Made by a program: the position numbers and the translations under genes. Below are positions 53,208 through 61,933 of a stretch of DNA of 64,000 nt, in pieces. The DNA is from Paenibacillus sp. Soil787 (lineage in GTDB: Bacteria > Bacillota > Bacilli > Paenibacillales > NBRC-103111): positions 39,491 to 103,490 of the forward strand of contig NZ_LMSP01000006.1 of NCBI RefSeq assembly GCF_001429545.1. The letters are read 5' to 3'. The notes below the pieces were generated by a model. It made no database searches. It worked only from the letters and a program-made list of their open reading frames with translations, and was not told where the DNA came from. Numbering within the stretch: position 1 is the stretch's first letter; every line of letters starts with the position of its first letter.

Positions 53208-53262
53208 CAAAAACTAGCCCCTTGAGCAATGATTAATTGCTTAGGGGGCTAGTTTTTGTTAT
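53208..53262 (+). terminator. rho-independent terminator of the ars operon
   Basis: AAAAACTAGCCCC...GAGCAAT-GATTA-ATTGCTT...GGGGCTAGTTTTTG: long stem with T run starting five bases after the phosphatase stop. Confidence 0.93.
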
Positions 53263-53425
53263 TTCTTAACGCTGTTCATTCATTCAGACCTCTCACTACT
53301 GGTACGACTCCAAAAGGTGATACGAGTCGATCATCAGTTTTATAAAGGGTTATGAGTTTTATAGATTAGCAATGTTGTATTTCCTACAACAATTCGCACA
53401 CCATAAGGCTATTTTTCAACTTGAA

Positions 53426-53504
53426 GTTGCATTTCGTACAACATTTTGAGCCCATTGCTGCAAAATCGGCTATATCGGGCCTAATTGTTGTACAACGATG
53501 CAAC
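53426..53504. repeat. intergenic repeat with TGCA/GTAC inverted arms (copy 3)
   Basis: GTTGCATTTCGTACAAC (53426-53442) and GTTGTACAACGATGCAAC (53487-53504) bound a core that matches the reverse of copy 1 (TTAGG..GATAT..GGCT/GCCG.TTTT). Part of an 870-base gene-free region between the ars operon and purA-like gene, which also has a G10 tract at 53592-53601. Confidence 0.55.
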
Positions 53505-53730
53505 AACGTAGGGTTAGTGGCGGTTTCTAGGCAGCAATTGTGCACTTTTATACTAAAATAACAAACGTAAGAGCACATTATCTTCATTCTTGGGGGGGGG
53601 GCGACGTAGGCGTTACGTTTGTTTTTACAACATACGTCAACTAAGGAGCACATCTCCATCTCATGGCCCAATCAGGCAAGCTGCACCCATAGTTCTTCCA
53701 TCCGTTTCCCAAAATTCAACCTGTAACTGG

Positions 53731-53933
53731 CATCACTAGATTTTAGCGGAACGTAGAAGCCTTATTTTGCGCAAAAACGCGTATTTCACGTTTTCGCGGA
53801 ACGTGGAGCCTCTATTTCCCGCTTTCGAGGTGTAAAAACCGAAAAAACGCCAAAATAGTGCTCCCACGTTCCGCGTACCGGTCCGGAATCGGCATAATCA
53901 ACGAAATAGCGGCTCCTCGTTCCCTATGATCCG
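53731..53933. repeat. dispersed 200-bp intergenic repeat (copy 2)
   Basis: Near-identical to 28762-28963, same orientation. CGCGGAACGTGGAGC and GCTCCCACGTTCCGCG inside it form long inverted arms. Confidence 0.85.
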
Positions 53934-53936
53934 ATC

Positions 53937-53983
53937 CATTCATTTATTTATTCATTTATTCATTTATTCATTTATTCAATCAT
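53937..53983. repeat. short tandem repeat TTCATTTA
   Basis: About five units of an 8-base motif (TTCATTTA, one unit altered) directly after repeat copy 2. Confidence 0.85.
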
Positions 53984-54073
53984 CACCCGGCAACCTCAAG
54001 TGTGCAAGATGACAATGGAATCCAAATTAAAACACCTCGATATTAAACAAGATTGGATGAATGAATCAACATT

Positions 54074-55351
54074 CTATCTTTCAATAATTTGCTCGCGTTT
54101 CGGTCCTATGGAGACCCATCGAATAGGTACACCAATCAGTTTCTCAATGTGAAGCACATAATTTCGAGCTTCAATTGGAAGATCGTTAAACATACGAATA
54201 TGTGAGATATCACACTTCCAACCCGGCAGTTTTTCATAGACTGGCTCTGCTTGCTGTAATTGTGAAGTATGCGGGAAATCCATGCTGATCTCATTTTGAA
54301 TACGATAAGCGTTACATATTGGAATCTCCTCCAGATAGCCCAGCACATCTAGATTAGTTAGGGCAACCTCGGTTGCGCCCTGCAGCCCACAGCCATACTT
54401 GGTCGCAACGGCATCGAACCATCCTACGCGCCTTGGCCTGCCGGTTGTTGCCCCGAATTCTCCCGCATCCCCGCCACGCGTGCGTAGCTCATGGGCAACC
54501 TCGGCATGAATTTCGGATACAAATGGCCCTTCGCCGACACAGCTAGAATAAGCCTTCGTTACAGCAACAACTTTCTTGATGGCATAGGGAGGAACTCCTG
54601 CCCCAACAGCAGCGTATCCAGCCAAAGTGGATGAAGATGTCGTATAAGGATAAATACCGTGGTCAGGATCTCGTAACGCTCCCAACTGTCCCTCAACTAA
54701 TACCGATTGTCCTTTTGCTAATGCTTCTTGCAGTAATGTTGTCGTATTGCACACAAATGGCTGAATGAATGCCGCTTGCTGCTGCACTTCATCTACAAGC
54801 TGATCTACATCCAGAGGAGCCTTTTTATATAAATGAGTGAGGAGAATATTTTTGGACTCCAATGCCCTAGTTAACTTTGATCTTAAATGACTTTCATCAA
54901 ATAATTCGGATACTTGAATGCCAAGCTTCACATATTTATCCGCATAGAATGGCGAAATCCCTTGCTTGGTGGACCCAAACTTCTTATCCCCCAAACGTTC
55001 CTCCTCCAACTCATCGAATAGAATGTGATAAGGAAGCACGACTTGCGCGCGTTCAGAAATACATAGCTTAGGCTCTGGTACGCCTCGCTTCACTAATTCC
55101 TGAAATTCACTTTGGAGCTTACTCATATTTAAGGCAACACCAGGCCCTATAACATTCGTGGTTCCAGGATAAAACACTCCAGAGGGAAGCATATGCAGTG
55201 CAAATTTGCCATAGTCGTTAATAATCGTATGCCCTGCATTGCTCCCACCTTGGTACCTAACTACAAACTGGGAATGAACGGCAAGCACATCTGTTAATTT
55301 CCCCTTGCCCTCGTCGCCCCAATTCGCTCCCACAATAGCTGTAATCGTCAT
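54074..55351 (-). CDS. adenylosuccinate synthetase-like protein (divergent PurA paralogue)
   Basis: 425 residues from the ATG at 55351 (MTITAIVGANWGDEGKGKLT), preceded by GGGAGG; longer in-frame starts lie inside the regulator promoter. P-loop WGDEGKGK with catalytic Asp, GGSNAGHT with catalytic His (canonical is GGNNAGHT), and GATTGRPRRVGWFD are present. The region SSSTLAGYAAVGAGVPP differs from the usual PurA loop. It ligates Asp, or another amine, to IMP-like nucleotides using GTP. A second copy under its own LysR regulator suggests a special role rather than the housekeeping purA. Confidence 0.85.
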   Translation of the reverse strand: MTITAIVGANWGDEGKGKLTDVLAVHSQFVVRYQGGSNAGHTIINDYGKFALHMLPSGVFYPGTTNVIGPGVALNMSKLQSEFQELVKRGVPEPKLCISERAQVVLPYHILFDELEEERLGDKKFGSTKQGISPFYADKYVKLGIQVSELFDESHLRSKLTRALESKNILLTHLYKKAPLDVDQLVDEVQQQAAFIQPFVCNTTTLLQEALAKGQSVLVEGQLGALRDPDHGIYPYTTSSSTLAGYAAVGAGVPPYAIKKVVAVTKAYSSCVGEGPFVSEIHAEVAHELRTRGGDAGEFGATTGRPRRVGWFDAVATKYGCGLQGATEVALTNLDVLGYLEEIPICNAYRIQNEISMDFPHTSQLQQAEPVYEKLPGWKCDISHIRMFNDLPIEARNYVLHIEKLIGVPIRWVSIGPKREQIIER

Positions 55352-55432
55352 CTTAAAATCAACCTCCCATTGATATAACTCCATACAACTAAGTATAATG
55401 ACAATATTCTTATTAAAAAAATTAATATTACT

Positions 55433-55454
55433 AATACTTAATATTAACAGTATT
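55433..55454. promoter_or_regulatory. candidate LysR operator between purA-like gene and lysR
   Basis: AATACT, ten bases, AGTATT, in a very AT-rich 120-base divergent spacer. It overlaps the expected promoter of one of the two genes. Confidence 0.4.
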
Positions 55455-55477
55455 GATATTAGGGAGATGAACGAACG

Positions 55478-56365
55478 ATGATTCACAATATGGAGCTATA
55501 TCAAGTCTTCTATATCACGGCAATAGCGGGAAGTCTATCCAAGGCAGCTGATGAACTATTTGTTACACAACCAGCTGTTACGCATTCGATTAAACAATTA
55601 GAGGCAAAACTGGGTGGGCAATTATTTTTCCGCACATCTAGAGGAGTAACATTAACAACGGAGGGGCGTGAGCTTTTCACCTATATTGAGCAGGCTTATC
55701 ACTTTATTCTTAATGGTGAAAGAAAGATTACGGAGATGCAACAACTTACACATGGGGAGGTGAAAATTGGAGCCGGTGATACGCTCTGTAAACATTTTCT
55801 TTTGCCGCATCTTAAGCAATTTCACGAAGCGTTCCCCAAAGTAAAGATACAAGTAACGAACAGAACCACAACGGAGACGATTACTCTGCTAAAAGAGGGG
55901 AAAATTGACCTGGGTATCGTCAATCTCCCTATTATTGACCCTCAGATCGAAATTCAAGAAAGCATCGTCATTCATGACTGTTTCTTAACAGGAGAAGCGT
56001 ATAAGCATCTTACAAAGGCCCCCATTTCTCTCCAGAAGTTGCTCGAGCATCCGATTATCCTGCTTGAGAAAGGGAGCAGCACCCGCGCCTACTTAGATCA
56101 TTTTGCTGAAGGGCAAGGGTTGTCCATGAAGCCAGAGATTGAGCTTGGAAGTGTTGATTTACTTATCGAATTTGCAAGAAATGGGTTCGGTATTGCTTGC
56201 GGAATTAAAGAGTTTGTCAATCAAGAGCTATTGGACGAAACGTTGTATGAATTCAGTTTAACAACACCTATCCCTGCCAGAAAAGTTGGTATTATTAAAT
56301 TAAAGAGCATACCTCTTTCTGCCGCTGCCACTCATGTGTATGATACTTTAACACAAACAATATAG
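55478..56365 (+). CDS. LysR-family transcriptional regulator
   Basis: 295 residues. N-terminal helix-turn-helix ELYQVFYITAIAGSLSKAAD and LFVTQPAVTHSIKQLEAKLG; C-terminal periplasmic-binding-like sensor domain from about 90. Divergent from the purA-like gene with 126 bases between, the classical arrangement for a LysR activator and its target. GGGAG lies 11 bases before ATG 55478; ATG 55490 (MELYQ) is an alternative. The effector may be a purine or an Asp-like metabolite. Confidence 0.93.
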   Translation: MIHNMELYQVFYITAIAGSLSKAADELFVTQPAVTHSIKQLEAKLGGQLFFRTSRGVTLTTEGRELFTYIEQAYHFILNGERKITEMQQLTHGEVKIGAGDTLCKHFLLPHLKQFHEAFPKVKIQVTNRTTTETITLLKEGKIDLGIVNLPIIDPQIEIQESIVIHDCFLTGEAYKHLTKAPISLQKLLEHPIILLEKGSSTRAYLDHFAEGQGLSMKPEIELGSVDLLIEFARNGFGIACGIKEFVNQELLDETLYEFSLTTPIPARKVGIIKLKSIPLSAAATHVYDTLTQTI

Positions 56366-56405
56366 CCGCTTGCTCCGGAAATGAATTTCCGGAGCAAGCG
56401 GCGTA
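56366..56405 (+). terminator. rho-independent terminator after lysR
   Basis: GCCGCTTGCTCCGGAAAT and its full complement, overlapping the end of the gene region; long perfect stem, weak T run. Confidence 0.75.
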
Positions 56406-56504
56406 TACTTCACGACCTGATAATGGATGATTTACTTTATGTGAAGCAAAATTACAATAGGATTTCTTGAAAGAAGCACTACCTTGAGCACTAGCTTGCT
56501 GCGG

Positions 56505-56880
56505 CTGACGGATCTGCCGACCTTGCGCACAATTTTTGTGCGCTAGCACCCGGTGGCGACGGATCTGCCGACCTTGCGCACAATTTTTGTGCGCTAGCAC
56601 CCGGTGACGGCGGATCCGACGACCTTGCGCACAATTTTTGTGCGCTAGCACCCGGTGACGGCGGATCCGACGACCTTGCGCACAATTTTTGTGCGCTAGC
56701 ACCCGGTGGCGACGGATCTGCCGACCTTGCGCACAATTTTTGTGCGCTAGCACCCGGTGGCGACGGATCTGCCGTCCTTGCGCACAATTTTTGTGCGCTA
56801 GCACCCGGTGGCGACGGATCTGCCGACCTTGCGCACAATTTTTGTGCGCTAGCGCCCGGTGGCGACGGATCCGACGACCT
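56505..56880. repeat. 51-bp tandem repeat array, seven hairpin units
   Basis: Unit ACGGATCTGCCGACCTTGC then GCGCACAATTTTTGTGCGC then TAGCACCCGGTGGCG. GCGCACAA-TTTTTGTGCGC is a hairpin in every copy; seven copies occur, with single-base variants (GACGG/GGCGG, CTGCC/CCGAC). Because 51 is a multiple of three, both strands stay open in several frames, but none has a ribosome site. Gene-free space of about 800 bases. Confidence 0.93.
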
Positions 56881-57043
56881 TGCCCAAGGAAATTTCTACT
56901 TATTTTAGAAACACATCCCGAAGTCCTTCGTCGATCGTTAAGATGACATGCCTATGATTGACCTGAAAGACTTCCGCTGCTAATACACGACTCCATTCAG
57001 GGGGGTACCCTCAAGCTCTACCTCGAAACTTATACTTTCTTAT

Positions 57044-57141
57044 TTTGCAAGGCTAAACGACTCCGTCGTCCTTTAGGGACGAGCGCGTTTGTCAAGATAG
57101 ATGCGAAGCAAAAGTATAAAACTTATACTTGCTTATCTAAT
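57044..57141. repeat. stem-loop repeat family, copy E
   Basis: GCAAGGCTAAACGACTCCG to TTATCTAATG, same design as copy C. Preceded at 57026-57043 by a lone tail AAACTTATACTTTCTTA. Its end touches the selU terminator. Confidence 0.85.
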
Positions 57142-57143
57142 GT

Positions 57144-57181
57144 AAAGAAGTGCTAACTGCAACCAGTTAGCACTTCTTTTA
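57144..57181 (-). terminator. rho-independent terminator of selU
   Basis: AAAGAAGTGCTAACTG-CAAC-CAGTTAGCACTTCTTT; perfect 16-base stem that runs into the selU stop codon. Confidence 0.88.
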
Positions 57182-58228
57182 TTTCACCACAGCTGTCTGA
57201 ACTCCCGACAAATAGCTTTTCACAGCCTCTACAGCTTCTTTCCTATTTCCAACCCTGATATCGACTCGGTCTTGTTCATATTGCTTCATCGCATGCTCAT
57301 AGCGCGGGTCGTAATAATGCATCAGAAGCAGCCTAACGGCATTCTCATAGTGCTGAGCTTGAAGACTGGTCTCAATTTCTTTGGCTATTGGGGTATGGAT
57401 GCGGTCTTTAATATGCTTAAACGCGTGTAAAATATCCGCCTGATGTTCGAAAGGTTTATAATCCTCAATAATATGTTGAACACGTTCTTCGATTGGCATT
57501 TCGATAAAAATCTGCTTGGCAGCTTCCTTTTTTTGAACGAGAAACTCGGGAAGAACGACTTTGCCTATGCGCTTGCTTTCACCCTCTATTAAAATGTAAG
57601 GCCTATCTTCAAGCTTCAGCAGTTGTCCGACCAGAAGGGACTCAAATGTCTTTTGGTTATGCGATTTCAGGCCAATCTCTCCAAAAATGGAGCCTCTATG
57701 ACCTGCCAACCCTTCTAAATCCAAGACAGGATAGCCCTCTTCCTGAAGACTGCGCAAAATAGCTGTTTTCCCGGTTCCCGTGTTTCCAAGAATAACGTGT
57801 GCAGGAGGCTTAAAATCTCCAAGCTGCTCAAGTGTACTTATAACCCATTTCCGATAGGCCCGAATACCTCCGGTCAACCGGTAAACCCGAATGCCCATCA
57901 GCGACAAAACGGTTGCTGTTGTTTTACTTCTCATCCCGCCGCGCCAGCAGAAAACGACCTTCGGTTCCTTGATTTGCTCGAAAGTCTTCACAAAAGCGGG
58001 CAGCTTCGCAGAAACGATCTCCAGCCCTCTATCCTTAGCAGCTTGCACACTCACTTGCTTATAAATGGTACCTATCTCGGCACGCTCTGCATCCTCAAAT
58101 ATGGGAATATTCAGGCTGCCGGGGAACGTGCCATCCTCAAATTCCGATGAGGAACGGACATCGATCGGAACGATCTCTTTTTTATTTTGCAGGGTTAGCA
58201 ATTCTTCGATGGTAATGTCTTGAAACAA
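57179..58228 (-). CDS. selU: tRNA 2-selenouridine synthase SelU (MnmH)
   Basis: 349 residues from a TTG start with AAAGGAG ten bases before. N-terminal rhodanese domain with active-site Cys near residue 94 (VFCWRGGMRSK), C-terminal P-loop domain with GNTGTGKTAIL near 149. It exchanges sulfur for selenium in wobble 2-thiouridine of Lys, Glu and Gln tRNAs via a geranylated intermediate, using selenophosphate. selD lies 15 bases upstream, so the two make a selenium-dedicated operon. Confidence 0.95.
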   Translation of the reverse strand: MFQDITIEELLTLQNKKEIVPIDVRSSSEFEDGTFPGSLNIPIFEDAERAEIGTIYKQVSVQAAKDRGLEIVSAKLPAFVKTFEQIKEPKVVFCWRGGMRSKTTATVLSLMGIRVYRLTGGIRAYRKWVISTLEQLGDFKPPAHVILGNTGTGKTAILRSLQEEGYPVLDLEGLAGHRGSIFGEIGLKSHNQKTFESLLVGQLLKLEDRPYILIEGESKRIGKVVLPEFLVQKKEAAKQIFIEMPIEERVQHIIEDYKPFEHQADILHAFKHIKDRIHTPIAKEIETSLQAQHYENAVRLLLMHYYDPRYEHAMKQYEQDRVDIRVGNRKEAVEAVKSYLSGVQTAVVK

Positions 58229-58243
58229 TGGATTTTCGCTCCT

Positions 58244-59293
58244 TTAACTTACAACAATGCGTCCGGGATGTTCTGCCGTTATTTCGCCAATCAAGCTCGC
58301 TTCTACGCCGGCATCCTTCAGTTTACTCAGCAATTCATCCGCCTGCTCCCCATCAACCGAGATGAGGAGACCGCCTGAGGTGACCGCGTCACATAGAATC
58401 CATTGGCTAATTTGATCCAACGATTCAGCAAAGGTGATCGATTCCTGTACATGAGCGAAGTTGTTTTTGGTGCCCCCAGGAACGAATCCCTCTTCGGCCA
58501 GCTCTCGCACCCGCGGCAATACGGGTACATCATGCGCAGTAATGCGAATACCCACGCCGCCCCCTTTGGCCATTTCTAGAGAATGTCCCATTAAACCAAA
58601 GCCTGTCACATCTGTGCAGGCATGAACGTTATAAGGCTCCATCGTTTCCGCCGCCGTCTTATTCAGCGTTGCCATAACTTGTGTGACTCGCTGAATTTCT
58701 TCTTCACTTAGTCGATCTTTTTTGATCGAGGTTGTCAGGATACCTACGCCAATCGGCTTCGTTAAGATCAATTTATCCCCGGGCTTAGCTCCTGCATTGG
58801 TGCGAATTTTCCCTGGATGCACCAATCCCGTGACAGCGAGTCCAAACTTCGGCTCGTTATCATCGATGGAATGACCACCTACTAGTGTAATCCCTGCCTC
58901 CAGCATTTTATCCCCAGCGCCACGTAAAATATCGGCAAGCACTTGCTTGTCCAGCGTTTTAATTGGAAAAGCAACAATGTTTAATGCCGTTAATGGCTTA
59001 CCGCCCATCGCATAAATATCACTGATGGCATTCGCTGCCGCTACTTGTCCGAATGAATAGGGATCGTCAACGATCGGAGTGAAGAAATCTACGGTTTGAA
59101 CGAGCGCAAGCTCTTCACTTAATTTATATACCCCTGCATCATCACTGGTATCTATCCCGACGAGAAGATTGGGGTTTGCAACTGTAGGCGGCAAAGATTT
59201 TATCACTTGAGAAAGATCTCCCGGACCGATTTTGCATCCGCATCCACCTTTCGTGGAGTAAGAGGTTAGTTTGATTTTATCCCCTGTTGTCAT
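58244..59293 (-). CDS. selD: selenide, water dikinase SelD
   Basis: 349 residues. The Gly-rich N-terminus has the catalytic Cys18 and Lys21 (STKGGCGCKIGPGDL); GIDTSDDAGVYKL, TVDFFTPIVDDPYSFG and AISDIYAMGGKPLTA are standard. It makes selenophosphate from selenide and ATP. Cys and not selenocysteine (no in-frame TGA) fills the active site. Together with selU it points to selenouridine synthesis as the use of selenium; selA/selB are not in the window. AAGGGATAG precedes the ATG. Confidence 0.97.
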   Translation of the reverse strand: MTTGDKIKLTSYSTKGGCGCKIGPGDLSQVIKSLPPTVANPNLLVGIDTSDDAGVYKLSEELALVQTVDFFTPIVDDPYSFGQVAAANAISDIYAMGGKPLTALNIVAFPIKTLDKQVLADILRGAGDKMLEAGITLVGGHSIDDNEPKFGLAVTGLVHPGKIRTNAGAKPGDKLILTKPIGVGILTTSIKKDRLSEEEIQRVTQVMATLNKTAAETMEPYNVHACTDVTGFGLMGHSLEMAKGGGVGIRITAHDVPVLPRVRELAEEGFVPGGTKNNFAHVQESITFAESLDQISQWILCDAVTSGGLLISVDGEQADELLSKLKDAGVEASLIGEITAEHPGRIVVS

Positions 59294-59368
59294 CTGGCAT
59301 CTATCCCTTCATCATTTTCAAGCTATGTATATATCTATCATAACCGATTTAACGCTAATCTTAAAATA

Positions 59369-59424
59369 AAAACGAACATCTCTTATCCGTGAGTGAATCA
59401 CAGAGCAGAATGTTCGTTTTTGAT
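59369..59424 (-). terminator. rho-independent terminator after the dioxygenase
   Basis: AAAACGAACAT and ATGTTCGTTTTT pair across a 30-base loop; T run on both strands. Confidence 0.75.
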
Positions 59425-59425
59425 A

Positions 59426-60394
59426 TCAACGTTTCGTATGCAGCGACTTCAAGTTTGCTTCAATGGACACACGCTGGTTCTCTAAGAATGGCGGGAGAGA
59501 AAGCGATTCGCCTAGCGTCTCAAGGGGTTCATCCGTAGCAAAACCCGGACCGTCGGTAGCTAATTCAAAGAGAATGCCATTCGGCTCGCGGAAGTACAAG
59601 GAACGGAAATAAAATCGGTCTACGAAACCTGAGTTAGGTAATCCTGCTTTGTTAAGAACTTCAACCCAAGCCATCAGTTCTTCCTTATCTTCAATACGGA
59701 AAGCAACATGATGAACGCCACCGCCGCCTTGGCTTGATACCGGGAGATCGCTGCGCGGCTCGACTTGGACTTCGGCCCCTGACCCACCTTCGCCTACTTG
59801 CATGACAATGATATCCTCTTGTCCTTTAGCCAACGCTGGAATACGCTCTTTCTCCGTGAAGCCAAGTAAACGCAGCGCAGCCAGTGTGGATTCCGGCTTC
59901 CGTACGGTAAGCTTTACAGGGCCTAGTCCGGTTATGCCGTACGAGACGGGAACCGAGCTTTTTTCCCACGGCTTCCCGCCTTTAACACCTGTATTATTTT
60001 CATCTGAAACAATGGCTAGCTGCTGACCTTCCGGATCCTCGAAAAAAATGACTTTACGTCCCGCCAAATCCTCCACAGGGGAGTACTTTACGCCATGTTC
60101 CTTGAACCGCTCTGCCCAAAATGAAAGAGCCTCGTCATTAGCTACACGAAGAGATGTACCCGAAATACTGCTTACCCCTGCAACATTAGGCCCCACCCCG
60201 GGAAAATCAAAAAAGGTGAGCTCAGTTCCCGGATTCCCCTTTTCATCTCCATAAAACAAATGATAAGCCGTTGTGTCATCTTGATTGACCGTCTTTTTGA
60301 CAAGACGCATGCCAAGCACTTCGGTGTAGAACTGGAAATTCGCTGCCGCATCCCCTGTCATCGCGGTTACATGATGAATACCTTTTACGTTCAA
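59426..60394 (-). CDS. ring-cleaving dioxygenase, MhqO-like (VOC family)
   Basis: 322 residues from a TTG start with GAGAGGACGG before it. Two glyoxalase-fold halves: GIHHVTAMTGDAAANFQFYT at the N-terminus and GVHHVAFRIEDKEELMAW in the second half (about residue 215); the third metal ligand is the Glu in PNGILFELATDGPGF. Such enzymes cleave hydroquinones or catechols and protect against quinone stress. It stands alone between the selenium operon and the sigma/anti-sigma pair. The electrophile or substrate is unknown. Confidence 0.87.
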   Translation of the reverse strand: MNVKGIHHVTAMTGDAAANFQFYTEVLGMRLVKKTVNQDDTTAYHLFYGDEKGNPGTELTFFDFPGVGPNVAGVSSISGTSLRVANDEALSFWAERFKEHGVKYSPVEDLAGRKVIFFEDPEGQQLAIVSDENNTGVKGGKPWEKSSVPVSYGITGLGPVKLTVRKPESTLAALRLLGFTEKERIPALAKGQEDIIVMQVGEGGSGAEVQVEPRSDLPVSSQGGGGVHHVAFRIEDKEELMAWVEVLNKAGLPNSGFVDRFYFRSLYFREPNGILFELATDGPGFATDEPLETLGESLSLPPFLENQRVSIEANLKSLHTKR

Positions 60395-60476
60395 ATCTAT
60401 CCGTCCTCTCTATAAATGCTCAGGCCTCTGATCAAACACAACTGGTAGTTTAACCTTAACCTATTCGGAGTATGAG

Positions 60477-61205
60477 CTACGAAGTGCCCAGTATCTTCTT
60501 CCCGCGCGGCTGCAAACCATTCGGATCCGGTTCTAACGTTACGCCGAAGGAGTCAATTTGAAAATCCTTCACCTTCACAGGGATGCTGTATGTCAGCACA
60601 CCAGTGCCCTTCTCGTCTACACGGAGCGTCCCGCAATTGTATCGCTTCCCGCTTCGGTTATACCAAACCTGATAAGCCCAATCTCCTTGCGTCTCTTTGA
60701 GACCTTGCAGATTAATGACCACATTGTGGACATCGCCATTTTGCAGCACCCAAGCCGTACCAGAGGCTGTTGGCATCGTACTTTCAAAGGATTTTAATTG
60801 AAACGTATGCACGATTTCTGCAGGTTGATTTAAGATAGGGTTGGCTGAAAAGTTTTTTGGTTGTTGATTATTCCACCACGCGCCTACAACGAGGCCTAAG
60901 ATAATGGCAGCAGCTCCGCCATACACCCATTTGAACGAACGTCTCTTCTTCTCTTTCTTCTTGATCGCTTTAAGTTGGGTCGGGACAATAGATTGCATAA
61001 CTTGTTGCTTCAAATCCGCAGGGACTTCAACTTCCTCCATCTCAAAAGGAAGCGCCTGCCAGACCTCTTGCAGCTCGCTTAATTCTTCCCGGCATGTGAC
61101 ACAAGTTCGCAGATGCCGTTCGAAAGCAGCACGTTCCCACTCCGTGCAGTCGCCTGTCAAATAATTGACAAGATAACTGCATTCCACAGTCTCCTGTTCT
61201 TTCAT
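60477..61205 (-). CDS. zinc anti-sigma factor, RskA-like
   Basis: 242 residues. The ZAS zinc motif HxxxCxxC is seen as HLRTCVTC (His31, Cys35, Cys38). A membrane helix at about 93-112 separates it from an extracytoplasmic RskA-type domain (VQLP-like, with WYNRSGKRYNCGTLRV). GGGAGGG precedes the ATG, and only four bases separate it from the sigma gene. It should hold the ECF sigma factor at the membrane until an outside signal releases it. An added Cys9/Cys20 pair in the cytoplasmic head may matter for redox. Confidence 0.92.
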   Translation of the reverse strand: MKEQETVECSYLVNYLTGDCTEWERAAFERHLRTCVTCREELSELQEVWQALPFEMEEVEVPADLKQQVMQSIVPTQLKAIKKKEKKRRSFKWVYGGAAAIILGLVVGAWWNNQQPKNFSANPILNQPAEIVHTFQLKSFESTMPTASGTAWVLQNGDVHNVVINLQGLKETQGDWAYQVWYNRSGKRYNCGTLRVDEKGTGVLTYSIPVKVKDFQIDSFGVTLEPDPNGLQPRGKKILGTS

Positions 61206-61209
61206 TACG

Positions 61210-61776
61210 TCATCCCTCCCTCAGTGATGTCAGATGCTTCCGAAGTATTTTCAACCCTTGATGCAGACGGCTTTTTATCGTTCCAAGCGGCTCATTCGTA
61301 TGAGTCGCTATTTCGCTTAGAGAATAGCCCTGCCAGTACATCATATCGATCAATTGAATTTGACTATCCGACAAATGCACATAAGCCTCTTGAATTTGCT
61401 CTCCTATCCATTTACGTGACATAACCGATTCTGGATCAGGATCACTCGAAATAAGCGCATGCTCCCATTCTCTGGGTTCAAATTGGATCACTTGATCGAG
61501 TCTGCGCTTCTTGCGCAAGCTATCAATGGTGATATTACGGGTAACCGTAATCACCCAATTGACGAAAGCACCTTTGCTTGCGTCATAGCCTTTTTCCGTG
61601 GTCCAAAGACGTGTGAAAACAAGCTGGACAATTTCTCTGGCCGCTTGCTCTTCCTTCATGGATTTCAGCGCAAATGAATACACCAGCTTCGCATAGCGAT
61701 CGTAAAGCTCTTCCAAGGCAGGATGGTGCTTAGCCATCACCAGCTTCATGAGCTCACCATCTGTTCGATTTCGCAT
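61210..61776 (-). CDS. ECF-family RNA polymerase sigma factor (SigK-like)
   Basis: 188 residues from the ATG at 61776; a GTG 12 bases upstream is possible. Region 2 (HPALEELYDRYAKLVYSFAL through VNWVITVTRNITIDSLRKKR) and region 4 (DMMYWQGYSLSEIATHTNEP then GTIKSRLHQGLKILRKHL) are well formed. It is stopped by the anti-sigma factor next to it. It probably governs itself and possibly the upstream secreted-repeat gene; I do not see a clear promoter motif. Confidence 0.95.
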   Translation of the reverse strand: MRNRTDGELMKLVMAKHHPALEELYDRYAKLVYSFALKSMKEEQAAREIVQLVFTRLWTTEKGYDASKGAFVNWVITVTRNITIDSLRKKRRLDQVIQFEPREWEHALISSDPDPESVMSRKWIGEQIQEAYVHLSDSQIQLIDMMYWQGYSLSEIATHTNEPLGTIKSRLHQGLKILRKHLTSLREG

Positions 61777-61867
61777 AATTCGGTACACCCCGAGTCGAAA
61801 TGAAGTTTATTATCTTTCTACCTTATCGCCAGCTAGACTTCTTGGCAATAGCTTTATAGAAAAATAG

Positions 61868-61906
61868 CGCCCCAACGCCGCTGCATCTACCAGCATGTTG
61901 GAGCGC
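61868..61906 (-). terminator. rho-independent terminator of the secreted-repeat gene
   Basis: On the minus strand GCGCTCCAACA pairs with CGTTGGGGCGC and is followed by TATTTTTC. It separates the secreted protein from the sigma gene, so the latter has its own promoter or depends on read-through. Confidence 0.75.
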
Positions 61907-61933
61907 AATAAACCTACAGAGTCGAATAGGAAG

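Noticed and set aside
54074..55351. PurZ of the Z-genome (aminoadenine) pathway
   Set aside because: Too long and keeps normal PurA catalytic residues; no phage genes are nearby.
56505..56880. CRISPR array
   Set aside because: Units are contiguous with no unique spacers, and no cas genes are near.
56295..56946. Open frames on both strands through the 51-base array, as repeat-protein genes
   Set aside because: The period is a multiple of three, so absence of stops is automatic; hairpins and both-strand openness argue for non-coding DNA.
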